From NCBI RefSeq assembly GCF_023343835.1, contig NC_064438.1, positions 14,055,077 through 14,119,076 of the forward strand: a DNA stretch of 64,000 bases, in the 5' to 3' direction. The DNA comes from Lagopus muta (taxonomy: Eukaryota > Chordata > Aves > Galliformes > Phasianidae). The position numbers were made by a program, and so were the translations under genes. Of the stretch, positions 50,901 to 59,900 are shown one piece after another; positions within the stretch are counted from its first letter, which is position 1, and the number at the start of each line of letters is the position of its first letter. Under the pieces are notes generated by a model. It worked only from the letters and a program-made list of their open reading frames with translations. It did not search any database and had not been told where the DNA came from.

Positions 50901-53900
50901 GCACTTCATCCTGCTCAAAGCCATCCTGCTGCTACCCTTTCTCCCCATCCCATCTGTGGCAGTGGGCACACACTGAAATTTGGAGAAACCCAGAGACTTG
51001 CTAAAAGGTGCAAGCAACTGGGTCCTAGGCATCCCCAAACCAGTGTGCCCGCCCTAAGCAGCCCCAAAGCCATTTGGGATCCCCAACTTGCGTTGTCCAC
51101 AGCAGGGACAGGACACAGGAGTCCCAAGTGGGTGGCTTTAGGCTCGTCAGTTTTCATTTGTTTCAGTGTCCCAAAACATCTCACTTGGTCCTTGTTGTTC
51201 ATCAATCCTGTTTGAATCAATCTACCTCAGAGCAGCTGGTGGAGGCCCCAGGAACTGAGGTGGCAGGAGTGAGGGCAGGGACTTCTCAAGGGTTAACAGC
51301 CCCAGAGCAGCAATTCCAGCAGGGCTCAGAAGGAGGAATCTGAGTCAATTATTCCCAGTCTTGGAAATCATCATCATCTCTTCTTTCTCCACCTCCCCCC
51401 CCCTTTTTTTTTTTAATTGTGTAAGTATAAATAGTGCTGCTTGCTGCCCTCCATCCGTGGGAGCAGAAAGCCTGTTGATTTATATGGTTTTCCTGACATC
51501 ACATGAAGTGGTGGAAAACTGAATGGAGCCAACATTTTTCCTGCATTACGTAATGCCCCCTCCCTCCCTTCAGCCCAGCTTTGCTATTCCTGCAGGAGCC
51601 TGACTGTTCTTTAACCTTTGTTTATTTCAGCACAAACCCTTGCTTTTTTTCTTTGCTTTTTCTTTTTTCTTTTTTTTTTTTTTTTTTTTTTTTCCCCTTT
51701 GCAAACCCCCGCTTTGTTTTTATTAGCAGCCATTATCTGTTTATGAAGCGGCAGCAGTCTGGCTCCATCGGTTGCTGATGGCTCCGGCAATGGCAGCCCT
51801 CATGCTGGAGCCCAGCCAGCACTGTGGTGCTGAACGTCTGGGTGCTGAGCATCAACGCTCCTCTGAATGAAAGCAAACAAAGCCCGATCTCCCCGACCTC
51901 CTCCACAGCTCAGCAAAGCGGTGGGTGAGGGCTTGGGATGCTCCTCCAGATGATGATTACACAAAGCAGAGCTCCGGTTCCTCAAAGGCGATGGCGTTCG
52001 ACTTCCTTAGGGATGTTCCAGTTTTTCACTGGGACCAGTATGGAGCGAGTAGGATGCTGGTGGAGAGTCCTCAGCTTTATCTTTGCAGTATCGCACCGAC
52101 CTGAAACTGGCCCCTCGCTTGCTGAGCTCTGGTCATGAGCTTTTCATCTGGCTCGAGAGCACATGTGAGATCATCTTCGGCCCCCTGCCCCCTCTCCGTT
52201 TGTACCAATTCTTCAAGGAATGTTTAAATTTTCCAGTCCTGTTCTTTCTAAATTTGGAGCGTCTGTTTACTCCCAGGATTTGGAAAGAATGTAACAGTAT
52301 CATCAGTGAGAAATCCCTCCCAGGCCTCTCCATCCTCCACCAACCAGCCTTCTCTGCGCTACTGGTCCTGGCCCAGGTCTTCTCCATCCTGGCAGTGCCA
52401 TGGACAGGGACAGTGATGGCATTTGGTTTCAACTCTTGGTCTTCCCCATTGAAGGTGTTGGGTTTTCTTGGGCAACCTCTCCAGTGGAGTGCAAAGCTTG
52501 GGTGTGTTCTGTTTTCACTGTATGGTGAGCAGGGGGAATGGTTTTAAACTGAGACGGGAGAAGTTCAGGTTAGATATTAGGTGGAAGTTATTCACACAGA
52601 GGGTGATGACACACTGGTTGCCCAAGGAGGTCATGGATGCCCCATCAACATTCAAGGCCAGGCTGGATGTGGCTCTGGGCAGCCTGATCTGATGGTTGGT
52701 GACCCTGCACATAGCAGGGAGTTTGAAACCAGATGATCATCGTGGTCCTTTTCAAACCAGACCATTCTATGATTCATTCTGATTCTGTGAGATGAGGTTT
52801 GTATTGGAAGTTTCATCTTCTTGGTGAGGTCACTCCACTTCCTAAGGGGTGAGTGTTGCCCTCCCCAAGGAGCTGAGAAGCAGAGAGAAGGAAAGGCTCG
52901 CTCTCATCATCATCACTAAAGTGTAATGATGGTTGCAGAGTTGTAACTGAACAGTGGTCTTGATCTGGAGGGGGCTGATCTCATTCACAAGCTCAGAGCA
53001 ATTATTGAGGAGGTTTGAGAACGAAGGAATTTTGTATAAATCTACCAAAGCCAGGTGACTTAAGAGCAGACAAAGCATACAGTGAAAAAAAGAAAAAAAA
53101 AAGGGAATTTACATTGCAAAAACTGATCTGAGCTACCCAGCACCAACTGGGCTCAGCCCTGGCTGAAACAAGGGCCTGGGGAAAGGTGATGTAAAAGAAA
53201 AGAAAAAGCACTTTTTCAGAGGTGTGGTGTTAGGGTTTTGTTTTGTGTTTTTGCTGCATTGGGACAGTCCTAAAATGAGCTTGAAAAATATCATCTGAAA
53301 CCAGAGGCAGAAAATACCCCAAGCACACATATTTTTGAGTTTAGCTCAGAAGATGGAAGGTGGCAAAGGCAGCTCTCTTTATTCCGTGCTTGCGGGTGGG
53401 TTTGGTTCCCACAGAGCCTCTGCCAGGCATGTGGGTCTGAGGATGCTCGTGGAGGCCAAGTGTGAGGGCTGGCTCAGGAACCCTTTGATTGTGATGTCTG
53501 AGAGCATCTGTGGGCTTGCAGAGTGAATCCAGCAGATAGATCCACACGTGTTTTCCTCTAAAGCTCATCTAAAATCTACTCCCGTGAAGAAACAAAAGGG
53601 GGTACATTGACAAGTGCACCAAGTGTCCCAGAAGTAATCACACCCTGCTTTCCTCAGGAGCTCAGTGTGGTGCATAGGGGGGTACCAGCAGTGACTCTCT
53701 TCTTTTGCCTGCCTTTAAATGCCAGATGTTCAGGGAGCTGGATGCAGAGCACTGGTTATGTGGGACCGCAGGGTAGGATGCTGCAGTGCTGACTGCATTT
53801 GGGATGCTTCTTCAGGCCCAGTCACCCAATCCAGAGGGTTGAGGTGGCCCCTTCTCACACCACTAGCAGAGCCAGGAGATGTCTGCAAGGGTTTGGGCTC

Positions 53901-56900
53901 CCTTGGGACCATCAACCACATCCCTGGGAGGGGTTAAGCCAGGTCATGTATGTGTGAGCTGATTGTATTCCAGACCTATGCTCTAAACCTCCCTGTTTAG
54001 CAGCGCTGTCGTCAGACAACTTGTTTTTCCGATTCTATAATTACCCCATGGATCTTCCCTTCCCCCTCCAGGCTGCGTTTTCAACATTTGGACCCAGAAA
54101 AGGCGAGCAAAACGGGGCAGGGGAGGAGACGGGGCTACAGAGGAGCAGCCCACCGGTTGCTGAGACTTCAGAAATCATCATGTAATTTCATTTCTCATTT
54201 CTGGAAAGCTGCAGGGAGGAAAGAAACTTCCCCAGGAGGAGATTGCAATGGGCAGGAACCCGTGCCCGGTTATGATTTCCTTCCTTCTGAGAAACCTGCC
54301 TCCCCTTTTCCTGAGGCCTTGGCCTCCCACATGCAAAGGTCTGCGATTGCGGTTCTTACCAGGTCCTGGTGCTGGGTGGGGAGAGGAAATGCTGGCTGCA
54401 GCCCAGGGGACCACAGGCAGGAGGGAGCTGGGAGTAGGGCTGTGCCTGGGGAAAGGTGCCCGCAGGTCTGCTGCCTGGTGGAGAAAGAAGGCTGCATTTA
54501 TATGAGAGCAGGAGGTACGTGGGTCAACATCCCTGAGTAGAAAACTGGGTCTAAATGCATCTTGAAATAACTTGTGCCTAGGGCCCTTGCAAGCCTGAGT
54601 GAGTCCAAACCAACTGGCAACCAGAAGAGGGCAAGGGAAGGCGAGTGCATGCTTGTGTTCTGTTTGGGGGGGCAGGTTGATGATGGCACTTCCAACTTCA
54701 CCACCTGCCTACTGTTGCCCCTCTGCATGGCCTGGTGATGATTTTCACCCCAGAGAAGTTCCAAATGTCCCTGGAAGAGTTCAAGAAATGTACAGATGTG
54801 GCATTGAGGGATGTGGTTCAATGGGCATGGTGGTGACAAGTGATGGTTGGATTAGAGGTGATCATAGTGGTCTTTTCCAGCCTTAATGATTCCATGATTC
54901 TGTGATTCTATGAAATGCACTGGGTGTCAGGCAAACAGAACTGCTCACCAGCAGGGAGATGCCAATGGAATCGGTGGTGCAGCTGACAGTGCTACAGCAC
55001 TGGTGGAGGCATCTCCATTGCCAGCAGTTGTTCATGCTGCCCACCAGCGTGTGTCCCTTTTCCCTGGGAATTGGTGGAGTAACCAATTCCTGGAGGTGTT
55101 CAAGAAACATGGAGATGTGTCTCAGTGCCATGTGGTCTGAGGCAGGATGTGGATGGGTTGATGGTTGGACTTAAATGATCTTAGTGGTCTTTCCCAACCT
55201 TAATGATCGCATTCTATTCTAGTCTGCACCCTCCGCTGCAAAGGTGGGGATACCAAATGCAGGGCCACCTCTGTGAGGGTTGGCACCTTGGGCATCACGG
55301 GGAGTTGCTGCAGGAGCTGCTCACCGACTGTTGCTTTTGGGAGAATGTGGCTTCTCGCTCTTCTAGCCTCGCTGGAGCATGCTTTGAATTTTCTCCAACC
55401 TCTGCCCCACATCTGATAATCATCAAGCCATATTTGTTACAACAACAAGGCTCATTAGGAGGCAGGCTCCGCTCGGATGGGAAGGGGGGAGGGGAGAGCA
55501 CTTAGTTAATGCCGATGACCTCATCTCATGTGATGTCATTCAAAGGAAAAACACTGAAGTCACTCGCATATGGCTCAGCCTGGGGTTTTTCAGCCTATAA
55601 AGCTCCAGATTTTCAAAGACACAATGCATGCCCCTTCCCCCTCCTCCCTTCCCCCCCCCTCCGCCTCCTCCGCTTACTATAATCCTGAATGATTTTCTGG
55701 AGGCCTGGGCTCAGACCAATAAACTTGCAACAAGCAGCGTGGAGACATATTAAGGAGTCTCACAGGTGGGAAAGAGGGGATGTAAGTAATTCTCTCCCCC
55801 AGGACGAAAGAAAAGCAGAATATGTACCAGTCCCAACCTGCCTCAGAAGTCCTCATGCAGAGAAAGAGCCCAGTGGGATTGGGGAGGACTACTCATTAAT
55901 GCCACCTCTCGCTGTACTTTTGGAAGCATCTTCTCCAACTCATGACTTTGCTCCTCCAGACTGATGCAGATAGCTCTGGGGTGAGCCATGAGCAGTAGTC
56001 CATCACAGATGCCTTTCCCCTCCTGTTGTTTGAGACCACTCTGGGATGGGCATTCCTTGTGGCCAATGGACTTAAGGGCAGGGGCTGAGGATGAGGGAGG
56101 AAGAAGAGCTGGCAACAGGGTCCCGGACTCTGCCATGCAGCAGTTGCCTGTTATACACCAGAAGATAATTGTACCTTTCTGCCTCATTTTCCCCGTGGAA
56201 TGGAAGTGGTGGTAATCCCCTTCCCCATGTTTGGGTTCCGAGCTACCCATCCCGTAGATGTACATTGTTCCTGGGGCATATGGAAGGGGCATAGCCATGA
56301 GGTACCCACTGACAGGGTGCAGGGATGAGGGCAGGGGCACAGCCGTTAGCGCAAACCCATTTCCTTCCCGGTGCTTCCTCTCTCCAACCCCCTGTCCCCG
56401 AATTAACCCAGCAGGACTAAACCCAGCGGGCTGCTCGTGTCCTCCCGCAGCAGCTGCAGGGGGGGAGCGTGGCCGCATCCTGCGAGGAGGGCGGGAGGGA
56501 AAAGAGCTGTTGCGCCTTTAAGCAGCGAGCAAAGCATATGTCAGGCGCGCAGCCCCTGAGTTGTCCTGCGTGTCTGTGTGCTGAGTAAGGAATGCGGTTG
56601 CATGCCTGACCCGTTAGCTATGAGCCGCCGTGGTGGATGGATCAGCGGGGCTGCTGCTCATGTGCTGAGCTCATTCAGGCTGGAGCGGGAGCTGCACGCG
56701 CAGGCAGCCAGCGCAGCGCAGGCAGGGGAAGGGGCAAAGCTGCCCCCCCCCCCCCCCACCACCATCACCACCCCCAGCCCATCTCTCCTCTTTTTAGCTT
56801 CTTCTGAAAGCTGGCGCAGGGGGAGGCTCTGAGGGCTGCTGATTCGGCGAGGTGGCGTAGGGTTTTTTCGGCCCGCCAGCTGTTGTTTTGTTAGGGAGAG

Positions 56901-59900
56901 AGGTGCCCCCGCGAGCAGCAGCTCGGCTGCCTGGATGCCTGTGGACGTGATGCTCGCTCCCTCCGAGGACCAGTTCTGGACAGACGTGCATGAGGGGCAG
57001 ATGAAGCTGAAAATAAGGGTGCGGAGGATGAAGGAGAGCAGGGACATGCGAGGTTTGTCAGGCGGCCGGCTCCTTGCCTCGCGATGCGGACGGAGGGGGC
57101 GGCGGGGGGCAGCCCGGCCCCGGCTCTGCGCGGGGATGGAGATGGGGAGCGCAGCGCGATACAAAGAGAGCGGGCAGCGGTGAGACTGAGGCGACGAGGA
57201 GCGAGAGCACGCAATGGGCAGAAGCCATTTGGGAGGCGGCGGGATGCGAACGGGCGATGCGCGGATGAGGGGTCCGTCCCCCGGGTTTCCCCTGCGGTCC
57301 CTGAGGATGCCGCATCCCCGGTGAGGGGGAGCGGTGTGGGGCTGAGGGTGGGTGGGGGCAGAGAGGTGCGGGGGGAGAGATGGATGGAGCGGCACTGCGG
57401 CTGCCGGAGGAGCCATTTCGCTTCACTCGTGGTGCTGCTGCACGCCCAGCTGTGGGTTGGTTGCTTTCAGCAAAGGGTTCGGCAGCTTATTGCTGTGCCG
57501 GGTGAAGGACAGGCAGAGGAGGGAGATATTAACTGGAGCAGCTTAAAAATCTGCCGAGCCTGGGATGACCTAGATTGCCGAACGGTTGAATCAAGAAACT
57601 TCCCCTCCATCACCATTTAAAATGGGAGCCTGCTAAAAGTGCTTGACAGGTTTTTGTGGCACGAACCACATAACCCAGCGATGGTGTCATTAGTAATAAG
57701 TCAGTCCTGGAAATGACACATTTTCCTTTACATAGAACGAGTAAGGTCGGTCCAAAGCAGCACAGTCACTGGAGGGAAATGAAGCCCAGCAGCTCTGGGA
57801 GCGTGTCCGTGTTTGTGTGGGTGGAGGGCTTCCTTTCTGCTGCTTTTCCTTTTTTTTTTTTTTATTTAAGGAAGTTCTCTGCTTGTGCGGTGTGAGCAAT
57901 AAGGTGGGGGTCCAGGACCGATCCCCAAGGTCACCCCAAAGCTGCTGGGGGTGATGTTTGGGGAAATGGGGAATTCACGTGAATCAGGAACAGAGCTGAT
58001 TCATCGGCTTTCTCATCGCACCCGCTTGGAAAATAAAAAGAGTCAGCAATAGGGGTGATGAAACGTGGAGCTGAATGAAGGGAGGATGAAAGCAGAGCCT
58101 GAGATGGGGAAAGCATAAGGGCTGGGCAGGATGGAGGGAGGGCAGCAGATAGCTCCTCCATTGCACTGCGATGGGTGAAAGCAGGAGCTGGAGAGGGCCC
58201 ATGTGCGTGGCTGGCTGTGGTATATCTAGGAGGGCTGTGCAGGACTGGGCTTAGCAATGATGAGTGCAGAAAGCGTGCTTTGCAGTGACAGGCAGTACAG
58301 CAGAGAGGCAGCTCGTCCATTGCTGCAGCCAGGAGATGGCAGCTGGCCAGGATGCAGAGCAGTGGGAATTCACCCAGTGAGCACCGGGCATCACTGCTAT
58401 GAGAAATAGCAAGGGGATAGCAGGGAGAAAACTCAACCACTGGCACCAGGAAGCTCTGAGGAAGCCGGGAGCCTCCCATCGTGCAGTGAGTAATGGTGAC
58501 AGTAAGCAGCATTGCATCACAGCACCCGGCTCAGCTCCCACCCAGCACAAGCAGCAGGGAGCCGGCGCTTCACAAGGAGGGATTTTCCCAGCAGCTTGGA
58601 GGATGACATGCGCTGTGCCTGGCCCCTCTGCCACCCTTCTTTCCATTCAATCTGCCGTTGAGGCAAGGTTCTTGTAATGTCCCCAGCTCTTGTCAAAATC
58701 TCCCAGAATCCCATTTTGGAGGCTGCTCGGCTGCACCCCAGCCCAGCACTGCTGAGATGTATGCTGGAGCGTGTGCCTGCTGCCCCTTGCCACGTGCCAC
58801 CCTGGCAGCGGCTGCCAGCACTGTAGGCATCTTAATGAGAGCTGGGCAGAGCCTCTCTCAGCCTGCTCTTGGGAGGTTTGGGAGGGGTTAGGGGTCTTCA
58901 GCACTGTGTGGCAGCATCTCTACGCTCACTGGGCTGTAAGCTGGTAGGCACTGGGGCTGTGCCAGACGGCTGCAAAAGCTCTGACACCTGCTCAGAAACC
59001 CCCAGCAGCTTCTTAATGTTCGCTATAGGTACAGTGAGGGTGGGCTGTAAAGCACCTCTTTAACATCTGCTGTGGCTCTCCTGTCTGCTCCTGGTCTTGG
59101 AGCTTGCAGCTCTGGCTGGTTGCTGCAGAATGGTGACAAAGTGCAGCAACATATCACTTCTTCCCTATCTCCTTTTGGGCAAGCTGTTGTGTTTTTGCCA
59201 GAGGTGGGGACAACATCCGAGGCTGGAAAACAGATGAGGTGTTGCCACTGTCCACGCCATGAGCTGCATTTCCAAATGCTGATGATAGGAGAATGGCTGT
59301 ACTGGATAATCTTAGAGGTCTTTTCTTGTTGATTCTATGATAAAGTGACAATGGAGAGGTCCCTGGTGCCTCTCGCACCCTCTGATATTATCCATATTTC
59401 TGGCACCAACACAGGAGGTCTTTGTTCCCAACAAATCCACCTTCACTTAAAAGCTCTTTGATGCACAGCAGGGAGAGCCTAGTGAAGATGAAGGTGGACA
59501 TGGGATAGCAGTGTGGGACTTCTCCCCTCCTCTGCTGGCCACCAGATACTACCCCATCTCCAGGGCCATGCAGCAGGGCTGCAAGTGATAATGCCCAGGA
59601 TTATTTCTCTGGGTATATTGCTGAATGAGCCCCCAACATTTAGGGGCTCTAAAAGCCCCCAGCTTTCCCCTGGTGCTGCCTTATGGCTTCCTTCTTTGCC
59701 AAAAGCCCCTCACCAGCAAGCCAGGCCATGGGGAAACATCAATAAGACCCATAAGCATCCACATACATCAGATAGAACTCTTTCCTGACCCTAATTCTCC
59801 ATGTACCCAGAGGAAGGAAAATCACCGGGCTCCACTGCTCTTTGAACAAAGGCTGGGGTATGTGGCCTGGGGTGCAAAGGGGAAAGCCAAGGTATTGGTG

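Noticed and set aside
54088-54540. 150-codon plus-strand frame in the DUSP8 intron
   Set aside because: No homology recognised, no splice or promoter context, and overlapping frames of similar size on both strands.
56658-57416. Minus-strand frame of about 250 codons in the intragenic CpG island
   Set aside because: Pro/Ser/Arg-rich and passes through the G15 complement and GGT repeats as poly-Gly. No domain, so composition-driven.
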